In this document: in pieces, positions 8,589 to 18,010 of the stretch | How positions within the stretch are numbered: position 1 is the first letter of the stretch | How the letters are laid out: each line of letters opens with the position of its first letter | Assembly: GCA_902774265.1 (NCBI GenBank) | Contig: CACYHR010000032.1 | Coordinates: forward strand, 1-64,000 | DNA: 64,000 nt | Source of the DNA: an uncultured Eubacteriales bacterium | Lineage (GTDB): Bacteria; Bacillota; Clostridia; Peptostreptococcales; Anaerovoracaceae | Direction: 5' to 3' | Notes under the pieces: generated by a model | Told to the model about the DNA's origin: nothing | What the model saw: only the letters and a program-made list of their open reading frames with translations | Database searches by the model: none | Program-made: the position numbers and the translations under genes

Positions 8589-10379
8589 TTACGGTCTCTT
8601 CTCCAGTTCTTTATAATCTATCTTTCCTATCGAGCTGACAGGCATAGCATCGATTATCTCATGTGCCTGAGGGACAGAACGTTCTGCCAGTTCCTCCGCA
8701 CAGATCTTAAGTATCTCGTCCCACGGGTCTGCGCCTGCAGCTGCGTCATTACTGAGCACCATATATGCCTTGGCGATTGCGCCGAGATTTTCATCCATTT
8801 TCCTTACTACAGCGCACTGACTCACGGCAGGATGCTTTGTAATCGCCTCCTCAACAGCCTGAGGATAAATTTTGAAGCCGTCGTAACGCACTATCAGTCG
8901 CTTGATACGGCCCTGATAGATGAGAAAACCTTCCTCTGTTACATACCCGAGATCTCCTGTATGCACCCATCTGAGTCCATCTTCATGTACCCTGACTGTC
9001 TTTGCAGTCAGTTCCTCATCCTTCCAGTATCCGATCATCATTCCCGGACTGTGGATACATATTTCTCCTGTCTCGTTATACCGGCAGTCTTTTCCGGTCT
9101 CCGGATCAACAGCCTTTACCATGGTTTTCACAAGCGGCACGCCTATGCTGCCTGTCTTTTTCATTTCTCCAAGGCAGACGGTAGCGACCGATCCGACCTC
9201 GGTCATTCCATATCCTGCATTGATCCTGGCAGGCGAACCATGTGAATTCAGGAAGGCATTTATCCCGCTCTCTCTTTCGTATGTGAGACTGTCTCCTCCG
9301 CAGACTGCGAATTTGAGGAATGACAGATCTTCATTTTTCATTACCGGATCCTCTGCCATAGCTTCAAAAAAGCTCGGAACACCTACAACGACATTCGAAC
9401 GATGCTCCACCACCAGCCTTCCAAATCTGGCGCTGTCGAATTTCGGGACCATATCTACAGTAATACCTGCACCGAGTCCGAAATGAAGGGATACACAGAA
9501 TCCGTAAGAAGCAAACGGAGGTATAATGTCCAGCAGCCTGAAGCCTCTGTTGTACTCCGCATGCTCACGCGCCAGCCACATGCACTCATTTGCTATGGAA
9601 TTCGCCGCAAAACCTGACAGCATGACCCCCTTAGGCTTACCGGTGCTGCCGCCCGTATGGAGCAGGACCGCAAGCTCACCGCCGTCTTTATCCCTTACAC
9701 GAATATCTTCATCAGGCTGAGCAGCATTCATGAAATCGTCCAGCCACATATCCCCTTTTCTGCGAAGTTTAGTCTTAGCCTGCTTAAGAGTTGCCAGCTT
9801 TGCGAGTATCCGGAGACGCAGCGGTGCGGATCTGAGCGGTGAGATAAGAACGATATTCTCAGGTACCTCCTGCATGCCGGAATCAAGGAATTTGTCATAG
9901 CAGCCGTCCATAGTGAAAAGCAGCTTTGCAGGGGCCTCATCCATGCATATCTTAAGCAGTTTCCCGTTATATCTCGGATCCAGCAGATTTGGTATGGCGC
10001 CGATATAATCCAGAGCATATACCAGATACGCTACCTCCGGAACTGCCGGCAGGCATACTGCCACTATGTCATTTTTCCTGACTCCATGTGCATACAACGC
10101 TCCGGCAAGCTTTCTTATCGTCGCGAACAGCTCATCATAGCTGATACCCTTGCCGTAGAATTCAATGGCTTTATCTCCCGGATAGTTTTTGTTGCGCTCA
10201 TAAATATAATCATAGAGCGAAGATTCTTTTACTTCAGACTCGATAGCTTCTCTGCTGTAATACTTAAGCCACGGCTTATCAACAGCAGGATAACCCGAAA
10301 GTCCGGAGGTTTCCTTTATTTCAGCTTCTTTTGATTCTTTCAGTCCCGCGTTGCCGTTATAATCATTATTCCTACTCAT
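8589..10379 (-). CDS. AMP-forming acyl-CoA ligase-like protein
   Basis: Member of the ANL superfamily that activates a carboxylate as acyl-AMP and usually transfers it to CoA. 596 residues. Visible motifs are the P-loop LLHTGGSTGKPKGVMLS, the GMTEVGS motif, TGDLGY, the hinge region GRIKRLIVRYDGFKIYP, and the late catalytic Lys context SSIGKIDYKELEKR. The substrate cannot be read; a medium- or long-chain fatty acid or aryl acid is likely. A GGAGGAG site precedes the ATG. The secreted lipase lies immediately upstream in the same direction (33 bp gap), so fatty-acid uptake and activation is a possible link. Confidence 0.85.
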   Translation of the reverse strand: MSRNNDYNGNAGLKESKEAEIKETSGLSGYPAVDKPWLKYYSREAIESEVKESSLYDYIYERNKNYPGDKAIEFYGKGISYDELFATIRKLAGALYAHGVRKNDIVAVCLPAVPEVAYLVYALDYIGAIPNLLDPRYNGKLLKICMDEAPAKLLFTMDGCYDKFLDSGMQEVPENIVLISPLRSAPLRLRILAKLATLKQAKTKLRRKGDMWLDDFMNAAQPDEDIRVRDKDGGELAVLLHTGGSTGKPKGVMLSGFAANSIANECMWLAREHAEYNRGFRLLDIIPPFASYGFCVSLHFGLGAGITVDMVPKFDSARFGRLVVEHRSNVVVGVPSFFEAMAEDPVMKNEDLSFLKFAVCGGDSLTYERESGINAFLNSHGSPARINAGYGMTEVGSVATVCLGEMKKTGSIGVPLVKTMVKAVDPETGKDCRYNETGEICIHSPGMMIGYWKDEELTAKTVRVHEDGLRWVHTGDLGYVTEEGFLIYQGRIKRLIVRYDGFKIYPQAVEEAITKHPAVSQCAVVRKMDENLGAIAKAYMVLSNDAAAGADPWDEILKICAEELAERSVPQAHEIIDAMPVSSIGKIDYKELEKRP

Positions 10380-10412
10380 CGCTTAGCAACTCCTCCATCT
10401 TTCCGGATTTGA

Positions 10413-13097
10413 TTAACCGGATATTTTAACCTTGCCTGCAGATGCCCATGCCGATACTTTTTTGACGCCGTTCACTTTTTTTACCGTCCTCACTCTGAAA
10501 TAGTACGTCCTGTTTCTTTTAAGGCCTTTTATCCTGATTGACGTTTTTTTCTTTGATACCGTCCTGCTCTTTACTGCAGATCCGGTGAATTTTTTGTTTG
10601 TACTATACTGTATATCAATACTGCCGAATTTAGCAAGCTGTTTTGCTTTGAATTTTTTCCAGCTGACAGCTGCAGCATTTTTATCAGCTTTTGCCTTGGC
10701 TTTCTTTGGTTTAGGCATGCTTTTGTCAATTACCGCACCATCTGATCCCGATCTGATATCGATGCTGTAATCAGACGAAGTCAGATCGTATCCGCCGTCT
10801 TTCTGCTCAGCAGCAGGAATCTTTACGGTGATCTGATCGCCTTTCTTCACAGCCGTATCAGACCAGTTATACCTGCTGTCTTTTTTGACAGTCCTGATGA
10901 TCTCACCGTCATAATACGAATAGTCAGCGACGCGAAGGCCCAGCTTCGCAGATGATGCTGCAGTGTATACCACCTTGAAATCCCTGTCAGCCGGAAGTCT
11001 GAGCCAGCTGCCGTTGTCTGACTTTGTGATACCTATGCGTGCATCCGTCCTTGACAGCAGCTCATCGCCGGAGAATACAGCTACTGCACTGCCGTTTGTG
11101 TCTCTTACACTGCCGCTTATCTTTTTACCGCCCGGACGGCCTATATATACTCTTCTGTATCCCGTGAGAGCCGCAGCTCCGGAAGGATCCATATCGTTAT
11201 AACGGCTGTCTTCTGTCTTCATCCACGACATCATTACGTCATTGTAGTGATTTGTAAGCAGGCTGGATACATTACCCGCAAAGGTAGCCAGATGTTTGAA
11301 CTCTTCACTGTCAAAGCTGAAGCCATGCACTTTATCGCTTTGATAGACATCTCCGAGAGCCAGATTTGCCAGCATGTACGACGCCGCGTTTCTGTATTCT
11401 CTGCTCGTGAACTGTTTGATGACCACTTCATCAGCATTCATGTTCTTAAGTCCGTCCCTGAGCGTAGCAGCGAACAGCAGTCCTGTCAGTTCTCTGATCT
11501 GTCCGGCCAATAATCTGTTATACTTTATACCTTTTCTGAGCTTATATCTGCGGTATGAACCGTCAGTCAGCAGAACTCCTCCGGAACTGTCAGATGCAGA
11601 ACTGTCCTCTGTAAATAAGGCTTTCAGCAGTTTGTATGCACCGCGGAACTCCTTATATTCGTTCCTCAGCTCTCCGTTCTCATCTTCCATTATATATGCG
11701 ATCTGATTGAAAGGCTCCTCTAACAGTTTATTCAGATCGCTGCTTCTGATATCGTCATTCTTTTCGGTCTTATACATGATATACAGTGATACGGCCATAG
11801 GGATGACTGTCTTGCTGCTCTTGATACCGTCAAACAGGAGATATCTTTCTTCCGGGTTGTCCATTATAAAGGAAATCAGTTTTCCAAGCGGTTCCTGATA
11901 TTCATTATAGAATCCCTCTCTGCTGTTTCCGGATTCTGAAGCCTTTGCGGATACCTGATTCATTGTCCTTGCCATCGAATCCAGGAATCCCGCCTGATCC
12001 ACCTGATGATAAGGCTCCGGATCCTCGACGAATTCAAGTTTGAGCTGCTTGAGAGCTTTGGTATCTATCTTAAGATTTTTAAATGCATCCGGATCCTTTT
12101 TTTCGATGTAATCGTTATAGAACTGCGGATTGAATCCCTTGAGGAACTGCAGCATGCGTTCTCTGCGTTCAGCCGAATAATCCGCAGCAAAATCATGCTT
12201 GTCGCCGTATCTGACAAATCCCATGACCTCGGGAGGAAGATTTGTCATTACATCGCTGTCTCTGTACATATTATGAACATAGGCGCTCTTGCTGAAATCA
12301 AAAGAACTGCCCTCGCCGATAACAGTTCTCGGCGCTCCGAAAGCGTAGCAGTAGAAATTGCCCGGTTCGAGCCTTACTGCATTTCCGAGAGAACCGGTGC
12401 TGTCTGAAAGTATCGATGCACCGGTGATATCTGCGATCCCGCCTCCGCGGCTGTATCCGGTAAGCCAAAGCTTGATATCACCTTTTATGCCGTATTTCTG
12501 AATGTATTCACGGGCATATGACAGGACCTTATCAGCTGCTTCCTGATAGCCGGCGTGATTTCCTTTATCGTCTGCATCCTTGCTGATGATGAAATTACTC
12601 ATCCACTCAGCCTCATATCCGGCACTTCTCGGCGCGAGAGCTAACAGTGTGTATTTTTTGCCGTTATCCGTGATCGTCTTGTGCGCGCAGGCTACGCCGA
12701 GTGTAGTCTCAGTCATCTTGATCCTGTAATCACCGTTCGTATCAAAATCGACAAATCCGTTGTCTTCCAGATATGTCTTTATATTTCTGCATTTATTGTA
12801 ATAGCCTTCATCCGTCTCAGGCTCGCGCATGCTCGGATTAGAAGATACTGCGAATTCAAGCGACATGATGGCCAGATCGTTATCAAATTCCTTTGAATCC
12901 TTCATGAACGGTCTGTCGCTGTAGAGTACCGCATCAGGCAGATCCGCCCTGCTGTATCTGCAGTTAGTGTAATACACACCGAATGTCGAATTAAGATCTG
13001 AATAATTTTCTGCAGCAAAAATATCTGCAGGAGCGAAAACGACTGCAGAAAATGCAAGTGCTGCACTGAGCACAAGTGATATAATACGTTTCAACAT
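10413..13097 (-). CDS. Secreted lipase-like alpha/beta hydrolase with fibronectin III tail
   Basis: 894 residues. A signal peptide (MLKRIISLVLSAALAFSAVV to about residue 28) is followed by an alpha/beta-hydrolase region with the nucleophile elbow TGYSRGG (Ser near 216) in the style of class 3 lipases. After a long middle region of unknown fold, residues about 800-894 form a fibronectin type III module (VSWKKFKAKQL, YYFRVRTVKKVNG). No cell-wall sorting signal is seen, so the protein is probably released or held by the module. The substrate is not identifiable. An AGGAG site precedes the ATG; the upstream region is described separately. Confidence 0.8.
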   Translation of the reverse strand: MLKRIISLVLSAALAFSAVVFAPADIFAAENYSDLNSTFGVYYTNCRYSRADLPDAVLYSDRPFMKDSKEFDNDLAIMSLEFAVSSNPSMREPETDEGYYNKCRNIKTYLEDNGFVDFDTNGDYRIKMTETTLGVACAHKTITDNGKKYTLLALAPRSAGYEAEWMSNFIISKDADDKGNHAGYQEAADKVLSYAREYIQKYGIKGDIKLWLTGYSRGGGIADITGASILSDSTGSLGNAVRLEPGNFYCYAFGAPRTVIGEGSSFDFSKSAYVHNMYRDSDVMTNLPPEVMGFVRYGDKHDFAADYSAERRERMLQFLKGFNPQFYNDYIEKKDPDAFKNLKIDTKALKQLKLEFVEDPEPYHQVDQAGFLDSMARTMNQVSAKASESGNSREGFYNEYQEPLGKLISFIMDNPEERYLLFDGIKSSKTVIPMAVSLYIMYKTEKNDDIRSSDLNKLLEEPFNQIAYIMEDENGELRNEYKEFRGAYKLLKALFTEDSSASDSSGGVLLTDGSYRRYKLRKGIKYNRLLAGQIRELTGLLFAATLRDGLKNMNADEVVIKQFTSREYRNAASYMLANLALGDVYQSDKVHGFSFDSEEFKHLATFAGNVSSLLTNHYNDVMMSWMKTEDSRYNDMDPSGAAALTGYRRVYIGRPGGKKISGSVRDTNGSAVAVFSGDELLSRTDARIGITKSDNGSWLRLPADRDFKVVYTAASSAKLGLRVADYSYYDGEIIRTVKKDSRYNWSDTAVKKGDQITVKIPAAEQKDGGYDLTSSDYSIDIRSGSDGAVIDKSMPKPKKAKAKADKNAAAVSWKKFKAKQLAKFGSIDIQYSTNKKFTGSAVKSRTVSKKKTSIRIKGLKRNRTYYFRVRTVKKVNGVKKVSAWASAGKVKISG

Positions 13098-13534
13098 AAA
13101 AAACTCCTAGCTGTAATCTTTCTAATGCAAGCGGCGTCCGAAGCTATCGGATTTCAGCCGGTTTTGCATAATCTTCTGAATTATACTATTTTTTAGCTGT
13201 TTTGAGTATAACTTTGAGCATACTTTTTCCAATATGAGTGTTCCATTATGGAACCTGTCCGGATTTTCGGACGAATCCGTACAGCAGATAATTTCACTTT
13301 TTATTTACAACGCATATGATATATACTATCTACATGCTCCGCAGTCCGCTTTTGCCGGGCACAATATTTTCGAAGCGGGCTAACATCCGGCGTCTGTTCA
13401 ACCAGGAGCAAAGCTCCAACAAGCTCGCTTGATTGGAGCGAGCGACGCCGTCAACAGACACCGGGAGCTTCAGCTCCTGAGAGCATCAGTGGACATCCGG
13501 TGTCTGTTATTGCCATGAATGAAAGGAAAGAAGG
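13098..13534. other. Divergent intergenic region between lipase gene and folA
   Basis: This 437-bp stretch separates two divergent genes. It contains a TATAAT box on the minus strand (13180-13185, weak -35) that may serve the lipase gene, an AT-rich segment to about 13335, and the palindromic repeat copy at 13372-13510 that abuts the folA leader. No open frame with a credible ribosome site was found. Confidence 0.6.
13372..13510 (+). repeat. Palindromic dispersed repeat, copy 1
   Basis: Positions 13397-13493 are identical over 97 bp to 28956-29052. The unit folds strongly: GGAGC/GCTCC, GCTCGCTT/AGCGAGC and GGAGCT/AGCTCC hairpins. A 12-bp arm, AACAGACACCGG, is complementary to CCGGTGTCTGTT at the right end. 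The right-end motif ACATCCGGTGTCTGTTAT (13493-13510) recurs at 22914 and 29116. A variant of it (ACATCCGGCGTCTGTT) also begins this copy. It ends about 25 bp before the folA start. Confidence 0.85.
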
Positions 13535-14029
13535 ATGAATCTGATAGTTGCCGCAGACAGAAACTGGGGAATAGGATGCAATAACGCTCTGCTCGCATCC
13601 ATCCCGGGAGATATGAAATATTTCAAAGAACATACAATGGATAAGGTGGTCGTAATGGGGCGCAGGACTCTGGAATCCATGCCCGGCAGGCGCGGTCTGC
13701 CAAAGCGCATAAATTACGTTCTGACTTCTGATCCCGGCTTTGAAGCAGAAAGATGCATTATCGTACACTCGGAAAATGAACTCTTCGACGCCCTGTCACA
13801 GTATGATACTGATGATGTCTTCCTGATCGGAGGTTCAAGCATCTACAACAGATACTACAGGATGTGCGACAGGCTTTATGTTACGAAGATTGATGCCGAT
13901 CTCGGAGCAGATACCTTTATCACGAACTTTGACGAAGACAGCGATTACGAAATCGTATCGGAAAGTGAGCCCGTAAGCGAAAACGGAGTCACATACAGAT
14001 TTCTCATCTACGAAAAAAAACAGGATTAG
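13535..14029 (+). CDS. folA: Dihydrofolate reductase
   Basis: Reduces dihydrofolate to tetrahydrofolate with NADPH, which thymidylate synthase requires. 164 residues, normal length, beginning MNLIVAADRNWGIGCNN. Conserved features are PGDMKYFKEHT, the NADPH-binding VVMGRRTLESMP, and FLIGGSSIYNRY. GGAAAGAAGG precedes the ATG. It is the only plus-strand gene in this part; thyA lies 1.5 kb away on the other strand. The palindromic repeat immediately upstream could affect its transcript. Confidence 0.95.
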   Translation: MNLIVAADRNWGIGCNNALLASIPGDMKYFKEHTMDKVVVMGRRTLESMPGRRGLPKRINYVLTSDPGFEAERCIIVHSENELFDALSQYDTDDVFLIGGSSIYNRYYRMCDRLYVTKIDADLGADTFITNFDEDSDYEIVSESEPVSENGVTYRFLIYEKKQD

Positions 14030-14044
14030 CATTCCTGTTTTTTG
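14013..14044. terminator. Bidirectional terminator, folA / pgeF
   Basis: AAAAAACAGGA and TCCTGTTTTTT form an 11-bp A/T-flanked stem with a 7-base loop overlapping the folA stop codon. Runs of A and T on both sides allow it to end folA on the plus strand and pgeF on the minus strand. Confidence 0.85.
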
Positions 14045-14084
14045 TTTATTATTTCCTCGTATATTAATCACGCAGGCCTGATGA

Positions 14085-14990
14085 TCAGCGTCCTCCAAAG
14101 CGGTTGACCATCATTGCAGTCTGCTCGTTTTCCATGTGTCCCGACCTGTAAGAATAAAACATATCAGCATTGCATTTGGTGCAGACATTGGAAACAGCAA
14201 TATGTTCCTCCGGGATACCCGACCTCAGGAGCGTCAGCAGATTGGCCTCACGCAGATCGAGGTGATATTTCCCGCCGGGTATTTCCCTGCCATCTGCATC
14301 CACAGCCGGATACCTGCTCAGTATCCTGTCTGCATCAGCCGTACTCCACTGCTCTGCAAAGGCATCATATATCTCATTTCCCATCTCGTAGCAATCCCTG
14401 CAAACTCCCGGCCCGATCGCAGCGTACATATCCTGCGGATCGCAGCCGAACCTCACTGTCATATTGGCGACGGCTACAGCCGGTATCCTGCCGAGAGTGC
14501 CTTTCCATCCCGCGTGCACCAGGCCTATCGCTCCGCGTACCGGATCCGCGATATATACGGGAGGACAGTCTCCGCCGAAGACCGTCAGCAGCACATCCGG
14601 AATATCCGTCACCATCCCGTCAACATACTGCCTGTGAAGAGGCTTTTCCCCCGGCCAGTCAGGTCCGAGATCCTCAGGTCTCACAACATGTACATAATTT
14701 GTATGTTTCTGATCCGTGATGCATTCGCAGTCTATGGACGATCCGAGCTGACGCGCCAGCCTGTCGCGGTTTTTTATTACGAACGGCGCAGCCTCCTCAA
14801 TATCATCCGTATCCATAACAGCAAGCCTCAGTCCCTTTCTGCCGTCCTTCGCATCACTGTCATAGGATACATATCTGGTAGTAAAAAGATTAGGCACGCC
14901 GAGTTCATCGAGCATATCAAACGAAAGGTACGGTACGCCATCTGTATGCTGAGAGAATATCTTTTTATCGCTACTGAATCTTATCTTCAT
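14085..14990 (-). CDS. pgeF: Laccase-domain purine nucleoside phosphorylase/adenosine deaminase (YfiH/PgeF family)
   Basis: Zinc enzyme family (formerly polyphenol oxidase, DUF152) acting on purine nucleosides; some members edit peptidoglycan precursors. 301 residues from an ATG preceded by GGAGAAGGGT; a 13-codon longer frame lacks a ribosome site. Key motifs are VFGGDCPPVYI, LVHAGWKGTLGRI, AIGPGVCRDCYEMG and CTKCNADMFYSYR, with the metal His and Cys residues in place. It clusters with mrnC, thyA and cysS in the same direction. Confidence 0.88.
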   Translation of the reverse strand: MKIRFSSDKKIFSQHTDGVPYLSFDMLDELGVPNLFTTRYVSYDSDAKDGRKGLRLAVMDTDDIEEAAPFVIKNRDRLARQLGSSIDCECITDQKHTNYVHVVRPEDLGPDWPGEKPLHRQYVDGMVTDIPDVLLTVFGGDCPPVYIADPVRGAIGLVHAGWKGTLGRIPAVAVANMTVRFGCDPQDMYAAIGPGVCRDCYEMGNEIYDAFAEQWSTADADRILSRYPAVDADGREIPGGKYHLDLREANLLTLLRSGIPEEHIAVSNVCTKCNADMFYSYRSGHMENEQTAMMVNRFGGR

Positions 14991-15070
14991 ACCCTTCTCC
15001 CAAATTTTTCGCATCCCGGCTTTACGCAATCCCTGCTGCAGGCCGGCGTTGCATCAGCCTGTAACCCCTG

Positions 15071-15493
15071 TTATTTCCCGGCCGGATTCTTTCTTCCCGT
15101 AGCTGCATCCACTATCCTGACCGCTTCATTAGCTATTTCCCGAAGCCTTTCCCTCTCATCCATAAGATAGAGGTAGCCGAGCAGCGCCTCAAAACCCGTA
15201 GCCAGCTTGTATTCCCTCGGATCGGCATGCTGAGGTCTGGACATGGATCTGTGATTGCGCGCTCTTTTAAGCAGGGCGGCCTCTTCATCGCTGAGAAATC
15301 CCGATGCCAGCATCATTCTGGCCGCTGTCGCCTGTCCCGCAGCGGACACATACCTGACCGCCGTATGATGCGCACGGCCGGCATCACCGGGTTTGTCGCT
15401 TACGATTTTTTCACGAATAATGACCTCGAAGACAGCGTCTCCGAGGTATGCAAGTGTTGTTGTATTAAGTCTCTTTATTTCTTCAGGCTTCAT
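15071..15493 (-). CDS. mrnC: Mini-ribonuclease III
   Basis: Dimeric RNase III catalytic domain without a double-stranded-RNA-binding domain; in Bacillus subtilis it matures 23S rRNA. 140 residues: LAYLGDAVFEVIIREKIV carries the catalytic signature, and ATGFEALLGYLYL the second acidic box. It starts 12 bp after the thyA stop, following a GGAGAG site. Placement after cysS is the normal Bacillota order (with thyA inserted here). Confidence 0.95.
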   Translation of the reverse strand: MKPEEIKRLNTTTLAYLGDAVFEVIIREKIVSDKPGDAGRAHHTAVRYVSAAGQATAARMMLASGFLSDEEAALLKRARNHRSMSRPQHADPREYKLATGFEALLGYLYLMDERERLREIANEAVRIVDAATGRKNPAGK

Positions 15494-15504
15494 ATCTCTC
15501 CATA

Positions 15505-16335
15505 TCAGATCGCGACCGGTATGTTGCGTATCTGCTCTCCGTGCAGATAGTTTTCGACCCTGACGGAATCCGGTGTGAATTGGTAGAAATCCGTTATGTC
15601 CGGATCGAGGGTTACCTTTGGCGCAGGGTACTGCGGCCTCGCGATCAGTTCTTTTATTATATCGACATGTCTGTCATATATATGCGCGTCTGAAATGACA
15701 TGCACAAGCTCGCCGGCCTTAAGCCCCGATACCTGGGCCATCATCATCAGAAGCACTGCATACTGTACGACATTCCAGTTATTGGCCGCAAGTATATCCT
15801 GCGACCTCTGGTTGAGTATGGCATTCAGAGTGTCCCCTTTGACATTGAATGTCATGGAGTAAGCGCAGGGTTCCAGCCTCATTTCGCTGAGGTCTTCAAA
15901 ATTATAAAGATTGGTCATTATGCGACGGCTGTATCTGTCGTTTTTGAGACACCAGAGTACATTGTCGACCTGATCCATCTCGCCCTGCCTGAATCTGTAT
16001 TTTTTCGCCATCTGATAGCCATACGCTTTGCCGATGGTACCGTTTTCGTCAGCCCACTCATCCCATACGTGCGATTTGAGGTCGCAGAGTCTGTTGGATT
16101 TGCGCTGCCATATCCACAGCATCTCGTCGGTCGCCAGCTTAATGGCTGTAGGCCTGAGAGTGAGCGCCGGGAACTCTTCGGAAAGGTCATATCTGTTGAC
16201 TACACCGAAATTCTTTATCGTATGCGCAGGAGTGCCGTCATCCCAGTGAGGTCTTACCGGCATGCCCTCTGTGCTGAATCCGTGATCCAGTATGTCCTGA
16301 CACATATTTACGAAAAGCTGATCTGCTTTACTCAT
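15505..16335 (-). CDS. thyA: Thymidylate synthase (ThyA)
   Basis: Converts dUMP to dTMP using methylenetetrahydrofolate and releases dihydrofolate, which FolA recycles. 276 residues. The catalytic Cys is at about 157 in LEPCAYSMTF; SRRIM, NQRSQDILAANNWNV and DAHIYDRHV complete the active site. The usual PCH and PFN motifs of the E. coli enzyme are PCA and NWN here. From memory this is the form common in many Bacillota rather than a defect. It lies between cysS and mrnC, where some relatives have thyX. Confidence 0.93.
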   Translation of the reverse strand: MSKADQLFVNMCQDILDHGFSTEGMPVRPHWDDGTPAHTIKNFGVVNRYDLSEEFPALTLRPTAIKLATDEMLWIWQRKSNRLCDLKSHVWDEWADENGTIGKAYGYQMAKKYRFRQGEMDQVDNVLWCLKNDRYSRRIMTNLYNFEDLSEMRLEPCAYSMTFNVKGDTLNAILNQRSQDILAANNWNVVQYAVLLMMMAQVSGLKAGELVHVISDAHIYDRHVDIIKELIARPQYPAPKVTLDPDITDFYQFTPDSVRVENYLHGEQIRNIPVAI

Positions 16336-16385
16336 ATTCCGCCTGATTCTCCGTAACAGGATCTCTTACAGCGATCCCTTCTGAA

Positions 16386-17786
16386 CTAATTTCTGATTAC
16401 CTGGACTCCCTGAGGCGTATCCTTGAGAGTGATGCCCATTGCCGCAAGCTGATCTCTGATCTCGTCAGCTCTCGCCCAGTTCTTTTCTTTGCGGGCGGCC
16501 TGTCTCTCGTCTATCAGAGCCTGTATGTCATCTCCGAGACCTTCCTCTTCATCAGCATCCTTAAAGATACCAAGCACCTCCGTAAGTTCATGTATCCTCT
16601 TAAGAGCCTCTCCGGCATATGACTTCGAAGCTCCGTCTTTAACTGTGACATTGATCTCAGAGACCATCTCGAAAATTACCGAAATGGCATCGGCAGTGTT
16701 CAGATCGTCATCCATCACCTCGATGAATCTGTCTCTGAATCTGTCGAGATCCGCAAGCTTCTCAGCCTCGCCGTCCATAGCCTCGTCTGTTCCGTTTTTG
16801 ATCAGGAATTCGAGAGTCTCTATAGCTGTCGCTATCCTGTCATAGCCGACCTTGGATGATTTCATAAGTTCATCGCTGAAATTGATAGGGCTGCGGTAGT
16901 GTCCCGACAGCAGGAAGAACCTGATGAAATCTCCGGTGTATTCCTTGCGTATATCCCTGACTGTAAAGAAATTGCCGAGGGACTTGGACATCTTGACATT
17001 GTCTACGGTGATGTAGCCGTTATGCATCCAGTAATGAGCGAAAGGCACTCCGTTGCATGCTTCTGATTGGGCTATCTCGTTCTCATGATGCGGGAAAGTC
17101 AGATCCTGTCCGCCTCCGTGGATATCGATGGTCTCACCGAGGTGCTTCTTTGCCATAGTCGAGCACTCGATGTGCCAGCCCGGTCTTCCCATGCCCCATG
17201 GTGATTCCCATGCGATTTCCGATTCCTCCTTGCGCGCCTTCCAAAGAGCGAAATCCAGAGGATCCTTTTTGACCTCTCCTATCGCAATCCTTGCACCGCT
17301 TTCGAGATCGTCTATATTCTGGCCGGACAATTTTCCGTATTCATCGAACTTGCGGGTCGAATAATAAACATCGCCGTCAGCCTCGTATGCGTAGCCCTTG
17401 TCGATCAGGGTCTGGACGAAGTCAATAATCTCCGGAATGTGTTCCGATACCTTAGGATGAACATCAGCCTTGATGACATTAAGAGATCCCGCATCCTCGA
17501 AATATTCTTTAATGTATTTTTCGGATACTTCAGGCGCCGTGATTCCTTCTTCCTTTGCTCTGTTGATGATCTTGTCATCTACATCGGTGAAATTCTGGAC
17601 GAATTTGACCTCGTATCCTCTGTATTTGAAATATCTGCGCAGTGTGTCGAACACTACGAAAGGTCTGGCATTGCCTATATGGAAATAGTTATAGACTGTT
17701 GGTCCACAGACATACATCCTGACCTTTCCTTCTTCGATAGGCACGAACTCTTCTTTGCGGTTGGTCAGCGTATTATAGACTTGCAT
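16386..17786 (-). CDS. cysS: Cysteinyl-tRNA synthetase
   Basis: Class I synthetase charging tRNA-Cys. 466 residues. MYVCGPTVYNYFHIGNARP holds a zinc Cys and the HIGH-type motif, GWHIECSTMA and GGGQDLTFPHHENE the other zinc and active-site residues, and KMSKSLGN the KMSKS loop. A GGGAGGAAAA site precedes the ATG. No T-box could be seen in the 224-bp upstream region; a plain promoter is present. Confidence 0.97.
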   Translation of the reverse strand: MQVYNTLTNRKEEFVPIEEGKVRMYVCGPTVYNYFHIGNARPFVVFDTLRRYFKYRGYEVKFVQNFTDVDDKIINRAKEEGITAPEVSEKYIKEYFEDAGSLNVIKADVHPKVSEHIPEIIDFVQTLIDKGYAYEADGDVYYSTRKFDEYGKLSGQNIDDLESGARIAIGEVKKDPLDFALWKARKEESEIAWESPWGMGRPGWHIECSTMAKKHLGETIDIHGGGQDLTFPHHENEIAQSEACNGVPFAHYWMHNGYITVDNVKMSKSLGNFFTVRDIRKEYTGDFIRFFLLSGHYRSPINFSDELMKSSKVGYDRIATAIETLEFLIKNGTDEAMDGEAEKLADLDRFRDRFIEVMDDDLNTADAISVIFEMVSEINVTVKDGASKSYAGEALKRIHELTEVLGIFKDADEEEGLGDDIQALIDERQAARKEKNWARADEIRDQLAAMGITLKDTPQGVQVIRN

Positions 17787-17886
17787 GTTTGTTTTCCTCC
17801 CTGTTGATAATATTCTCTCTTATGCTTTTCCGGCTAATCTCTTACGATGCCGGTCAGCATTGATTTCTATCTGCATATTCCTATGT

Positions 17887-17916
17887 ATTGTACACCAATG
17901 CTGCAGTATTATTCAA
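17887..17916 (-). promoter_or_regulatory. Probable cysS promoter
   Basis: On the minus strand TTGAAT (17911-17916) and TACAAT (17887-17892) are 18 bp apart, about 100 bp upstream of the cysS start. The rest of the 17787-18010 spacer shows no gene and no clear terminator for the chromate-type operon that precedes it. Confidence 0.55.
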
Positions 17917-18010
17917 CGAGCTGCAGAGTTCAAATTTGGCAGCCGAATGCTGATTGAGCAGATGTATTTCGCAATCCAATGCATCATGGAACCGGCCGAT
18001 GGCTGTTGAT

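Noticed and set aside
17787..18010. T-box leader before cysS (and before proS and serS)
   Set aside because: No AGGGTGGNACCGCG-like T-box motif or specifier hairpin was found; proS and serS follow their upstream genes too closely to hold one.
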